In this document: positions 48,589 through 59,279 of the stretch, piece by piece
Layout: every line of letters starts with the position of its first letter
Position numbering within the stretch: the first letter of the stretch is position 1
Assembly: GCF_001625195.1 (NCBI RefSeq)
Contig: NC_054391.1
Location: forward strand, 2,759,390 to 2,823,389
Reading direction: 5' to 3'
Length of the DNA: 64,000 nucleotides
Origin: Drechmeria coniospora
Lineage: Eukaryota > Ascomycota > Sordariomycetes > Hypocreales > Ophiocordycipitaceae
Made by a program: the position numbers and the translations under genes
Notes under the pieces: generated by a model
What the model saw: only the letters and a program-made list of their open reading frames with translations
What the model was told of the DNA's origin: nothing
Databases searched by the model: none

Positions 48589-49338
48589 GCACATGCATGT
48601 GCTCTGTACGCTGTGTATACTTGACCTGCATGCAACCACGGAGTACGAGTGTCCAAGTACCGACGACGTACATTAATTTTTTTGCATTGCACATGTACAT
48701 GTACGAGTACAACACTTGCTTACAGTGCTTACAGGTACAGTACTGTACAAGCACAACGCAATGCAGTATGAGCACAGAGGTGAGTGTAAGTACGGAGAAT
48801 AACTAGCAGTAATTAATATTGCATGTACTCTGTCTCTGTACTCGGCCCCACGAACATGAATCGACAGCGGGTGGGGCGGTCGGTGGAACGCGGTCCAGAA
48901 AAATGAAAAGAAACATGGCGCGAAGAGGACGAATGAATGATTTTGTTGTTCCTGGCTAGAACTACAGAGTACAGTACTTGAAAGTATTAGTAGGGTACAA
49001 GTATTAATTACTGTAGGAAAGCAGGTACCAAGGTCCATCATTGGACTTCGGTGTACATGTAAGTAAGTACGTGTACTGTAAATGAAGTAATACAGTAGAT
49101 GCATGTACTTGTAGGTGTCCTGTTACTGCACCCTGCCCTTGCATGTACTGTTCTGTAGGTCTTCGGTCCTAGCTTTTCGGCCGTTGGCTCTCACCTCACT
49201 CCCTCCCTTCCTGCATACTGCACTGTATTAGAATACTGTAGGTCGACATCGACGCGTATCGCTCGCACTCCCCGTCGTCGCCAAGCAAACAAGCAAGCAA
49301 GGAGCATCACGACCGCCGCCGCCATCGCCACCGCCGCC
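47806..49338. other. Intergenic region, Kre33 to Psg1-like gene
   Basis: Rich in GTAC words, with TACGGAGTA copies near 48250-48305 and a CA microsatellite at 48553-48585. No protein gene is supported. Confidence 0.6.
48553..48585. repeat. (CA)n microsatellite
   Basis: About sixteen CA dinucleotides in a row, in intergenic DNA. Confidence 0.95.
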
Positions 49339-50590
49339 ATGCTTGCGTCCGCCGTGCTTTCGGCCCTCGTGCTCGGCGCCAGCGTCGGCGTCGAGGCCCA
49401 GCTCCACGAGAACGAGGAGCGAGTCGATCCAATACTGCCTTGGATCGCCGTCGACGACGAGGGCCAGCCGTCGACGACCTACTCACCCACGGTGACGACG
49501 ATCGACGGCACGCCCACGCCCGTCAACGGCGCCCCTCACGACCTCACCGCCTCCGTCTACACCTGGACCACCTGGGGCCACATCACGACGAGCACGGGCG
49601 AACCGCCGAACCCGACGGCCACCAAGGCGGGCTCGCTCGAGGGTGCCTTCTCCCGCTGCTACAACCTCGACGGTCCCTTCGCGCCCTTTTGCCGGCCCGA
49701 CATCAACTCGACCCTGCTGACGGGCAACACGTACTACAGTAAGTAATCGTCGGCTGCGGCAACCCCCTGCTCCGGTGACGCGGACGGCCAAGAACGGTGG
49801 ACGGTCATTCGAGCCCTGGCGGCGACGTCCCATTGACTTGACGGCATGCGAGACGCAACCGCTAACGACGCTGTGAACCACCTCTCCAGTCACCTGGGAC
49901 CCCGACTACTACAACCGCACCGGCCTCGCCGGAAAGACGAACGCGACGACGGTCGAGATCTCGGTCCGCCTCGACTACCTCAACACCTCGTCCAACGAGA
50001 TGCTCAAGCTCGACACCTCCGACCGCGTTCCCGCTCGCTGGGGCTTCTGGCCCTTCAAGCTCGAGAACGACCACCTCAAGGGCAAGCGCGTCAACAACGT
50101 CACCATCACCCTCCTCAGCTCCATCATGGGCTCCGTCGAGAAGAACAAGTCGGTGGCCCTCCCCGTCTCCCTCACCGCCCCCGGTCTCGACCACACGACC
50201 CCGACCAAGGTGCCGTCTGGCGGCGCCCTCGTCATCGCCCTGCCCATCGTGCTCGGCGCCATCGCCCTCATCGTCATCGGCCTCTTCCTCTGGCACCGCA
50301 AGACGCGCCGCATCCAGCTCGGCAACATCATGAGCCGCTCGCGCCACGGATACAACGGTCACAAGCACAGGTCCCTCTTCCGACGCCAAGGCAAGGACGA
50401 AGGCATCCCGCTCGACTCGTCCCCGCCGCCCGTCGACTATCACGACCTCCCCGAGCAACCGCGACGAGACAGCGACGCCCTCGGCAGCCTGGCCAGCAGC
50501 CCCGACCGGGCCATCTTTGACCAGGACCAAGAAAGAAATGCCTTCCGAGAAGAAGTCGCGCGCCAGGACCGGATGAGACGTCATGAATGA
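49339..50590 (+). CDS. Single-pass secretory-pathway protein, Psg1-like (DUF4448)
   Basis: Exons 49339-49738 and 49890-50590 give 366 residues; the 151-bp intron is the longest in the window. A signal peptide (MLASAVLSALVLGASVGVEA) leads to a Thr/Pro-rich lumenal region, then CYNLDGPFAPFCRPDINSTL and TGNTYYITWDPDYYN, restored by the join. Several N-glycosylation sites are visible (NST, NRT, NAT, NTS, NVT, NKS). A single membrane helix (ALVIALPIVLGAIALIVIG) is followed by a basic stretch and an acidic cytosolic tail. The PFC...YVG/N-TYYxTWDP pattern resembles the DUF4448 family that includes yeast Psg1, a Golgi protein that stabilises the proton pump Pma1. That assignment is from memory of the pattern and is moderate. 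Confidence 0.75.
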
Positions 50591-51131
50591 GTCGTTCGTG
50601 GTAGAACGATCGACCATCTTCGGTGGAGCCATGCACGGGGATCATGTTGGATAACCGGGCGACAGGCCATGACTTGCTGCTGCGACGGAGTGACAAAAGT
50701 ACGCGAGCTTTGCGTGCATGTAAAAGTACAACACCTGGGGTAGGTGGAGCATGGTTCCGATGCCGACCGTCAGTCGAGGTCGCCGCCGGTAATGTATGTG
50801 CATTAATATTCGCCGCGAGGGAATGTCCGATCCAGAACATGGCCAACCGGGGGCTCTTCTACTTGCCCAGGCCTGCACAAAATGTTCCCCGTTCCCCCGA
50901 GAGCAGGCACCGTGTGTGTGTGGTATGGATGGATGGACCGGGCGATGCATCGTCCTGAACGAATGTTGATGATCGGGAATGCCGCAGCGAAAGGGAAGGA
51001 CACGGGTCTTCGAGCAGTCGATCAACTCTGGAACCTCTGTCGTCGTCCCCCAAACACGATTCTTGCAAGCGTTGTCTTGGCGCAACAATGTCGCACCCTG
51101 CTCCTCATGCCGTAGTCCCTCGCACACTCAT
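50591..51131. other. Spacer between convergent Psg1-like and JmjC genes
   Basis: No coding frame is supported. The minus frame here is a shadow of the neighbouring genes' flanks. Confidence 0.65.
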
Positions 51132-53324
51132 TCATACCGGATAGCATTCATCCATTCGCTTCATTCGCTTCGTACCCCATTCCTCGCCGCAGGCGCCAAA
51201 CTCCGACGAAGGCACTGCTCCGTCTCTGCCGTCTCCCGGTTCGTCGCGAGGTCGTTTGTTCGCGACGGCTGGCTCTGGCACGACGACGGCTTCGATTCCG
51301 GTTCCGTAGGCGCGACACAAATCCAGCCTCTCCTCGCCTTCCCCGACGAGCCGCATCAGCGCCTCGGGGATGGCCGTGACGAGCTTGCATCTCTCGTCGC
51401 ACGGCTGATACGAATGAGCATCCCAGTTGGCGTCGGCGTAGTTCTTGGCCTCGGCGATGGTGTAGCCGGTGCTGAAACCCTCGTGGTACGCGTCCGGTAG
51501 GATGACGACCGTCTCGCCGGGCCGCTGGTCGACGAGACGATACGGGATCCCGAGCTTGTCCAGCTTGTCGGGGAAGACGAACTCGGCACGGTGGCGCATG
51601 AACTGCGAACAACCCTGTCCCCGGCCGAGGGCCTTCTCGGCGACGTCGACGGCCGTGGCGGGGACGACGATCCAGATCTTGCGACCCTTGTACAGATGGT
51701 TGAGGGAAGCGAGTCGAAAGTCCTCGGCGTGAATCTGAAAGGTCGCGCCAAAGTGCGAGCCGCTCTCGTAAACGTAGGGCGTGTGGATGCCCGGGATGAT
51801 GGCTTTCGTCCAGTCGAGCTTGTCTCCCTTGAGCGGATGAATCGGGCTCCTCTCCGGGATTCCGGCCGCGCGCCTCTGCTCCGCCGTCCAGGCGGGGACG
51901 TCGACCCTGTACCGGACGCTTCTCATCTGCCTATCCTTGCTGGCCCGGAAAATCTTCCTGAGCTGCTTGATGGCCGCGTCCACGCTGGTGGAGAAGTCGG
52001 GATCCGGGTTGGAGGAGCAAAACTGGCCATTGGACGGCACGGTGCTGACCTGCCAGAAGGTCGTCTTCCTGATCTGCTTTATTCTGTACGCGTTCGCCGC
52101 CTCTTTCACCACCGCTTTTCTCGGGAGCTCATCGCGCAGGCATTCGGGGATGGAGACTTTGAAGCAGCCGTCGCGGTCGGCGCCGAGCTCCCTGGCGTAG
52201 GCGAGCACGGTGGTGAAGTTTTGCCATTGAGCCTTGGTTGGCTTGAGTCGCAGTATGCGGTGGCCGTGGACGTCGTCGTAGTCGTGGTCAATGTGCTCAC
52301 GGCTGCGCGACTCGGCTTGCAGGTCCTTGAAAACACGCTCGCCCTCGTCGATGGCAGGCATCAGTGGACCTCGGTCCGGGAGAAGCGTTTGCGTCAAGGT
52401 GACATCTTTGCCTTGAAATCTACCGCCAGTTGAATGGCCAAGAGACGTCGGCGCTTTCAGCAACGAGGAGGTGGCGCGAGGCTCAGCAGCAGGAGGGTCG
52501 ACTGTGGGAGGGTCGACGGTGGGAGGTCCGGCAATGAGAAATTCGGCAGCAGGAGGGTCGACTGCGGAAGGTCCGGCAACGAGAAATTCGGCAGCAGGAG
52601 GGTCGACCGTGAGTGTTCCGGCAGCGGGAAATTCGGCAACAGGAAGAGGCTCGGCGGCGGGAGGTCCGGCAGCGAGAAATTCGGCAGGAGGAAGTCCGGC
52701 AGCGAAAGGCGGTGCAGCAGGAGGATCGGCAGCAGGAGGGTCGGCAGCAGGAGGGTCGGCAGCAGGAGGGTCGGCAGCAGGAGGTTCGACAGAAGCCGGC
52801 TCGATAGCAAGGGTTTCGACGAGGAGAGGCTCGGCAGCGGGGTTGAATTCGGCAACAGGAGGTCCGGCAGTAGGAGGTTCGACAGAAGCCGGCTCGACAG
52901 CAGCAGGCTCGAGAGGCTCGGCGGTTGGTCTCGCGTCCTCGGGGCCCACGAACGCTTCACTGCGGGGGGGAGGCGGCACATCGGGCAGCTCGGCGGTTAT
53001 CCTTTCCGATGCGGCGTAGCTGCTCGACTCCGGCTCGGGGGAAACTGCGGAAGCACGCACCGGTTCGGACTGATGACGGTGAAGAAGAGGACGAGGTGGT
53101 GAAAGAGTGTACGTGGGTGCATCCGGGGTGATGTCTCTTTCTGACGTCGACCAACTCTCGATTTTTTGTTCGAGGGCCATCGGAATCGACGCCTGGTCGG
53201 CCTGCAGGCTGGAGTCGTCGATAGGGAGTGGAATATGACGTATCATGTTCGCTTCATCACTGCCGATGGGAAACCTGTCACCGCCGACCATGTTCCCACC
53301 GTCGCCATGGTACGGCGTCTCCAT
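51132..53324 (-). CDS. JmjN-JmjC domain protein, KDM4-like putative histone demethylase
   Basis: An intronless frame gives 730 residues from the ATG at 53324 (METPYHGDGG). Residues 1-140 are disordered. Residues 141-286 are a Pro/Ala/Glu-rich repeat linker of PPAAD and PPAAEF units. A JmjN-like segment at about 357-393 reads LRLKPTKAQWQNFTTVLAYA then ADRDGCFKVSIPE. The JmjC core reads IHTPYVYESGSHFGATFQIH then AEDFRLASLNHLYKGRKIWI; iron ligands are H532, E534 and H614 (PDAYHEGFSTGYTIAEAKN), and the oxoglutarate lysine position is kept (GRKIW). The GxxTPYxY...HxED...SxNxL order matches KDM4 (H3K9/K36 demethylases), but PHD and Tudor domains are missing and the C-terminus is a basic tail (KRPRDEP, KRMKRM). 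An Fe(II)/oxoglutarate enzyme is well supported; histone substrate is inference. Confidence 0.85.
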   Translation of the reverse strand: METPYHGDGGNMVGGDRFPIGSDEANMIRHIPLPIDDSSLQADQASIPMALEQKIESWSTSERDITPDAPTYTLSPPRPLLHRHQSEPVRASAVSPEPESSSYAASERITAELPDVPPPPRSEAFVGPEDARPTAEPLEPAAVEPASVEPPTAGPPVAEFNPAAEPLLVETLAIEPASVEPPAADPPAADPPAADPPAADPPAAPPFAAGLPPAEFLAAGPPAAEPLPVAEFPAAGTLTVDPPAAEFLVAGPSAVDPPAAEFLIAGPPTVDPPTVDPPAAEPRATSSLLKAPTSLGHSTGGRFQGKDVTLTQTLLPDRGPLMPAIDEGERVFKDLQAESRSREHIDHDYDDVHGHRILRLKPTKAQWQNFTTVLAYARELGADRDGCFKVSIPECLRDELPRKAVVKEAANAYRIKQIRKTTFWQVSTVPSNGQFCSSNPDPDFSTSVDAAIKQLRKIFRASKDRQMRSVRYRVDVPAWTAEQRRAAGIPERSPIHPLKGDKLDWTKAIIPGIHTPYVYESGSHFGATFQIHAEDFRLASLNHLYKGRKIWIVVPATAVDVAEKALGRGQGCSQFMRHRAEFVFPDKLDKLGIPYRLVDQRPGETVVILPDAYHEGFSTGYTIAEAKNYADANWDAHSYQPCDERCKLVTAIPEALMRLVGEGEERLDLCRAYGTGIEAVVVPEPAVANKRPRDEPGDGRDGAVPSSEFGACGEEWGTKRMKRMDECYPV
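52440..52930. repeat. Coding low-complexity repeat inside the JmjC gene
   Basis: The DNA holds 15-bp units (a GTCGGCAGCAGGAGG core, five in a row at about 52723-52790) and longer units of about 45 bp starting GAGAAATTCGGCAGCAGG at 52531-52670. All lengths are multiples of three, so changes keep the frame. On the minus strand they code Pro-Pro-Ala-Ala-Asp and Glu-Phe-Leu-Val-Ala-Gly-type units. Confidence 0.88.
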
Positions 53325-54209
53325 GGCTTCGAACAACCGAGCGCGTTCAGTCCGACTCGTCCGCTGCGTTTGAACAGAATGACCTGAACGTCAACGTTTC
53401 TTCTCTACAGTCGTCAATGTCCGTCCGTAAGTCCCCGCAACACTCGTCGTACAATTACACTCAAAAAGAGACGAGGAAATGATGGGAGAAAAAGCGACAA
53501 GGGACAGGAGACAGGAGAGGAGGGGTGAGCAGAGGGGCGAAAGCAGGCGACGGGGAATATCACCGCCGAACCCGACAAAGCAGTGACGACAAAGAGCGTC
53601 GAGGCCTTTGGGGAGAGCGCCGAAGAAATGAAGCGGAACAGGGGTGCCGGACAGGGGTCGACGGTTAGGGCCGAGGTAGGGGGTTCGCAGAACGGGGCGA
53701 GAACAGGGTGAGAAGCGACAGTCCTAGGCCGAGCCGGGCAACCAAGAGGCAATCGAGCGGCGATCGAGAGAAAATCTACTCGGTGGAGGCGATCAGTCAA
53801 CCGATGCGGCCGATGGCTCCGCGCCTACCTCGTAGCCAAGATGAAGGGCGAAGATGGAATACAGATTGTGATGTCGTGGAGGTGAGGGGATCGTCCTCGA
53901 TGAGACATGGCGTGAGGCGGGCGCAATGGAATTGAAGAGACGGACGGATGGATGGATGGGTGGATGGATGGAAAGGGAAAGGCATGTCGTCGTCGGTCCA
54001 AGACTAGACATATTTTAGGCGCAGATGGATGTGCATGTTACTGCGGGTGGTGGTGATAGATGGTGGTAAGTAAGTAGACAGGTGTCCGACCAGCTGGTAC
54101 CCCCCCCTTGTCGTCGACATCGGGACCCATGCAGGCCTGCCGAGACCAGAATCGCGGGGGCGGATCGGGTTTGGACTAGCAGTACCGAGACAAGTACCGC
54201 CCTTGTAAG

Positions 54210-54314
54210 TACTTGCAAGCCTTGTACTTGCAAGCCTTGTACTTGCAAGCCTTGTCCTTGCAAGCCTTGTCATTACAAGCCTTGTACTTACAAGCCTTGT
54301 ACTTACAAGCCTTG
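54210..54314. repeat. 15-bp tandem repeat, seven copies
   Basis: The unit TACTTGCAAGCCTTG starts at 54210, 54225, 54240, 54255, 54270, 54285 and 54300. The first three copies are identical. The fourth and fifth carry substitutions in the first half, and the last two share a TACTTACAAGCCTTG variant. The invariant half is CAAGCCTTG. Confidence 0.93.
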
Positions 54315-55380
54315 TACCCCGAACGCCGGCGGCACGCATTCACCCACCATACGCCGTACCTTACACTTCAATATTCCGCCATGTGCGCTGTGCTAGGATG
54401 CAATTAGGCAGCGCGGTATGTACATTCGCCGTAGGTTACTCCATCGCAGTGCCCATCTCTTCATTCGCTTCTCGCCCGCCTTCCCCTTCGCCTCCTCCTG
54501 TGCTCGGTGCTCGGCTCTCCCAGAGGTACTCGGCAACCACGAACACATCATCCAATGCACACCTATATGAGCTGCGTGCGCGAGCAGACGCTTGCACCCA
54601 TGCGCTTCCATGCGCACGCGGTCTCTTGTTTTAAGCTGCTCATCCACCAATGGCCGGTATGCCATCCCGACATTGCTTCCATCCGTATGTGCAGGGCCAC
54701 TATCGTTTGTGCGTACAGTACATGTAAAATACCCGAAAATATAGCTTTGAGCTAGCATCGCCTCTAGTGCCCTCGCTCCAAGTGTTCTAGGTAGTCACCA
54801 TCACCTGAGGGCACGGTGCTTGCCTAGCTGCAAACGGAAACTTGATCAACGGATACAAAGGGCAGACAAAGGGCAGATGCTGTTTTGGATGCTGCGGCGG
54901 CCATTGTGCTGGACTTGTCGACCCTTGCCCCTATTTCTAATCCCTCGAGCGTTCCACCACCATATGAGCTGCGAGCGTTGTGCGCGTGTAGCACGAGCAC
55001 AAGCGGGAGCAAAGCGGCTGGTGCGGTGCGGCCAATGGATCATTCGGCACATGTTCTAGCACAAGGACTAACTAGTGCGCGTAGTGTTTGGAGCGCAAGT
55101 GCTGCAAGCACAAGGTTGTGCTAGACCGTGACTAGTCCCCCCCTGGTAGCGCCTGTGGCTTCTGGCACGTGTTCCGAACTGCCAGGGAAGAATGGGCAGT
55201 GGATTGGTCCCGGTGCAAGGCTCGATCAAAGTACCTACTTACGGAGCACTTTCTCACCTGCTTTACGGAGTACAACTACTTGCACATGTACAGTACAGTA
55301 CAGTAGTTGTGCAGTATCCCGTAGGGTACCTGCATTGATATCGCCAAGCAATCTTGGCGTCTGTACTGTACAGAGTGCAG

Positions 55381-55507
55381 AGTACAACTACAGTACCGTA
55401 GAGTGCTCCACACAAGTGCGCTGGACAGGTACCTCCAGTACAACTACAGTACCGTAAGGCTCCGCACAAGTGCGCTGGACAGGTACCTTCAGTACAACGA
55501 CAGTACT
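55381..55507. repeat. 56-bp direct repeat, two copies plus a partial
   Basis: Copies start at 55381 and 55437, each opening with AGTACAACTACAGTACCGTA and ending with AAGTGCGCTGGACAGGTACC. A partial third copy begins at 55491. The period equals that of the 18369 array but the sequence is unrelated. Confidence 0.85.
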
Positions 55508-56457
55508 TACAAGCAAGCAATAACGTGGATGAGTATCCGTACGGTACGGAGTATTACATGTACAGTGCTCCGTACAATCGTTGGAGAACATTCGCTGTAG
55601 TAATACCGAGTACTAGTTGCACGCAAGTGCATGTGCTTGTACCCGGAATCAATGCTCAAAGGAGGCGGCAAACCGTGCAAGTTCGGACAACAGTAGAACC
55701 AGCTTCCGCCCCCGGAAAATGGGACAAGTCGCCAGCCACCTCGCAATCTTCACATGCCGGTTCCTCGATTTCCTCCTCATTGTGCTTCTCTTCCTTCTCT
55801 TCAACCCTGCTTTTCCAAGTAAGTACCTCGGTTACGATGATTCCAGAGCGCTCGTCCCTGTTGTTCAGACGAAACCACCGGAGCCGCTTTCAACCCCCCC
55901 TCAAGCCCCCAACTGTTCAGCCAAGTACGAGCACCATACTGCATGGCATGCATGCATCTCACAAACGTGCAATTTTGCTCCTCGAATGCGACGCGAGTTG
56001 TGACGATCGTGCTGTACACGGCCCCCGAGAGATGAGGGTGCACAACCACCCGTCGACACAGGGCGCGGGACACAATTCGCATTCGGCTCGCCGGCCCTCG
56101 GAGCCGAGGCTCGACTTCTGCACGGTACTCTTGGTGCTACGAGAAGCAATGCTAAGAAATTCGAGCGTCCGCCCGTCTCCAACCGAGTCCTCCTCCACGC
56201 TCCCTCCGAGCCTTCGTCAGCCGTGAAATGCACACTCCACCGCAAGTGCTGTTCCGTAAAAATGCGTCTAGAAAACATGGGGGTATCAAGCGGACATTCG
56301 TCGTCTGGTGACCGAGAAGCGAGGAAAGCAGATCGGTAATGTGATGATGATGATGATGCAGGCCATGGCGCTGCGCCGATGGCCGCGACGGTTGCCAGGG
56401 GCCGGCCGTCTCTCATGGCGCACCACGTCGCCCGCCTTGACGCGCGGCGGGCCGCCT

Positions 56458-59279
56458 TCACGAAAACTCGTCGGCGCCGCCCGCGGCCATGCTGTCCACG
56501 CGCTGCGCGAGCTCCTTCGTCTCGCGAACGATGCCGAACGCGATGGGCGGCAGCGTCTGCGCCCACCTGCGCCAATCGCCGTCGCCGGGGCCCTGGCCAA
56601 GGTTGACCAGGTCCTGTCCCCGCTCGCAGGCTTCGAGGATCTTCTTCTTGCCATCGTCCAGGCGAGTCACCAGCTGGCCATAGCCGTTGCCGCTTGTTTC
56701 GGCGACAACCTTGTCGACAGTTGCCCTGATCGACTCGACTTCGTTCATGATCGTCCTCATCGCAGCCCCGGCCCGGACGCAGCTCACGAGCCTCTGGACC
56801 CCGGAAACGAGCATGGCCGTCTGGTCGTCGAGGTAGATCTGCAGCACCGTCAGCCGTGTCGATGGCGTCGGAACCGCCGGGGACCCGTCGTCTCCGCGTA
56901 CCTTGAGATCCTCGGCTCGGCTGTCCTTGTGCAGCATTTCGCCGTCAAGGCTCAAGTAGCCCCTGCCGTTCGCCAGACCGGCCGATCCGTTCGTGGGGTA
57001 CGGGTCGACCGATTCTCGGGGTGAGCTGATCGGGCTGTACGCCGACGATTCGGCGCTCGCTCGGATGCCGCCGAGTCCCTGGAACGGCGGAGGCGGAGGC
57101 AGGGCGGGCTGGGTCGGCGTCTGCGTCGTTCGACGCGACGACATGGCGCCGGCCGACTCCACCGGCGTCGTCACCTCGTCGTCGTCCCACAGCTCCCCCC
57201 CCGACGTCGTCCGGATCTTGGCGAGCTGGAGAAGGTCGACGATGGCGGCGCATAGATGAGACGCGGCGGCGTCGAGGAGAGCGATGGGGGAGATGCCGGC
57301 GCCGGCGGCAAAGTTCTTGGATGCCGTGATGAGCGCGTTGGCCGTCGACGAAACCCGAGCCTTGAGCTTGGTCTGCTGCTGGACTTGCTCCTCGTGCCGA
57401 GGCGCGGCGTCGTCGAGGTCGCTGGTGATGCGACGCACGCTGACCACCACCATCTTCATGGCCTCCGTCACCTTGTCCGGCGACTCGGTTCGGGCGACGC
57501 GGAGCAGCTCGTCGATGGCCATCTGGAACTTCGTCACGTGCACGTCCTCGACGAGCCCGCTCTCCTCCAGGAAGCCTTTGTCTCGGACGCATTTGGCGAC
57601 ATCTTGGTCCATCGTCAGCCCGAGCGAGGACGAGCGGATGCTTCGAAGCTGCGTCTTGGCGCGCGCATATCGGTTTCTCCAGTCGCGGACGTCGCGCTCG
57701 AGCTGCTCGATTGTCCTTTCCATCTCGGCTTGCTTCTCGTACGTCGAGCCGCTCTGCTCCGACAGCTGCCTCATCTCCGTCAGGAACGCCTGGCCTTCTC
57801 GCCGAACCTCTTCCGTCACTTGCTGCTGCCGCCGTAGCGAATCGCGCAGCTCGTCGTTTTCCTTCTGGAGCTCCGGGTCCGGCACGCCGCCCTTGGGCGC
57901 TCGATTGAGTTCCGATATTTCGTCGCGAAGTCGCCGCGCTTCCTGCAGGTGCTCGTCGCGCACGCGGCTCAGCTCTTCCTTCATCGACCTGTTGAGCGTT
58001 TGCGCCTCCGCCAGCTTCTTCTCCAGCTTCAGTCGAGTGTTGCCCCACTCCTTCTTTTCGAGGATTGCCGCCGTGGCCCGTGCTCGTTCCATGTCCAGCA
58101 TGCCGTTCATCTCGTCCTCCTTCCTCTTCATGTGATCTTCCATGCCGTCCAGCTTCCCGCGCAGATTCTTCAGCTGAGCTTGGTAGTCCTCGATGAGCTT
58201 CTTGTCCGCCTGTGAACGTTAGCCATCGCGCGGTGGCGCGTCCGGCCGGGGAGCCGAGGGAACCGGATGGCTGATCTGCCACTCACCTCCGACGTAGCAC
58301 CGCCTCCCTGCATGCGGCCGCCGTCCCTGTCCAGGGCGATGCCGTCAAGCTCAAACGCAACGTCGTCGTCGTCGTCGTCGTCGTCCTCGACCATGGTGCT
58401 CTTGTTGGGGACGATGGTGTTGCTGTGATTCAGTTGCTTCGGCATCGGCCGCCCATGGTCGCCGCCGGCAAAGGTCGACGATGCTGGGATCCCGTAGCCG
58501 TCCCCCGGCAAAAGTCCGCGGGTGGAGCTGGAATCGGACGGTCTCCGTATCCGGCTTTGGCCCCGAGGCGGGAACATGTTGCCGTTCGCGGGGGTTCCCG
58601 TCCGGCTCATGGGGCCCGACATTGCGCTGCCGTCCCTGGAAATGTCGGCGGCGACGAAGTAGGGGAACCTGCGTTCGAGCTCGTGGAAGACATCCGAGGC
58701 GAGGTCTCGGAATCGGGGAGGCCCGAGGGACGACAGCCTTTGCCTGGCCTGGTTTCGCTTCGGGTGGAATGATTTTTCGGGTAGGAGATAGGTGGGCAGA
58801 GCGTTGAGCGCGTTCGGTGGTGCCCGCGCCGTGGCCTGGCGGCGCATCAACTCGTCGAAGACGTCGGTGCTGAGCTCGTAGAATTGCACCGTCGAGAGAC
58901 GCAGGAGCTTGTCACGCGCCTTGTTGGGCTGCTGTCGGTTGCTGCTGTCGCGCGTGTGGAGGAAGGCCTTGAGGGTGACATAGTGCTCGTTCATGACGGA
59001 CTCGTCCATGTCGCCACGGGTGCTGGCGCGGTTGCCTTCGCTTCGGGCGGAGTACATGGACGCCGGCGGCGACGGCCCTCCATTGCTTCGAGGCCCCGAG
59101 GGGAAGCCATTCATGTTCATGGTCCCGTTGGAGCCTCCCGAGTTCGGCGGGGAGACAAGGTTGCCGTGACCGTGGGGGTAATGACCGCCTTTTGAATGGA
59201 TCCGGACAGAAGTTGATGACCACTCGCTTGCGCCTATCGAGACAGGAGAGAGCGGCGCATTGCGGCCTCCGACGCTCAT
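56458..59279 (-). CDS. spa2: Polarisome scaffold protein Spa2
   Basis: Spa2 organises the polarisome at hyphal tips, binding formin, MAP kinase kinases and Aip5/Bud6 partners. Exons 58287-59279 and 56458-58209 give 914 residues. Two Spa2 homology (GIT) repeats lie at 120-147 (ARDKLLRLSTVQFYELSTDV) and 177-204 (QARQRLSSLGPPRFRDLASD). An acidic Asp run (VEDDDDDDDDVAFELDG) precedes the 77-bp intron (join ATSE-ADKKLIEDYQAQLKN). A long coiled coil follows at about 335-540. Next comes a conserved block (KFQMAIDELLRVARTESPDK), a Pro/Ser-rich linker and a C-terminal helical domain (LQIYLDDQTAMLVSGVQRLV). Size and order fit filamentous-fungal Spa2. Confidence 0.95.

Larger units (their letters stand above)
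53325..56457. other. 3.1-kb intergenic region, JmjC to Spa2
   Basis: No gene is supported. The region has GATG repeats near 53940-53975, the seven-copy 15-bp array at 54210-54314 and a two-copy 56-bp repeat at 55381-55492. The DNA right of 55700 is less repetitive and ends as the 3' flank of spa2. Confidence 0.55.
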
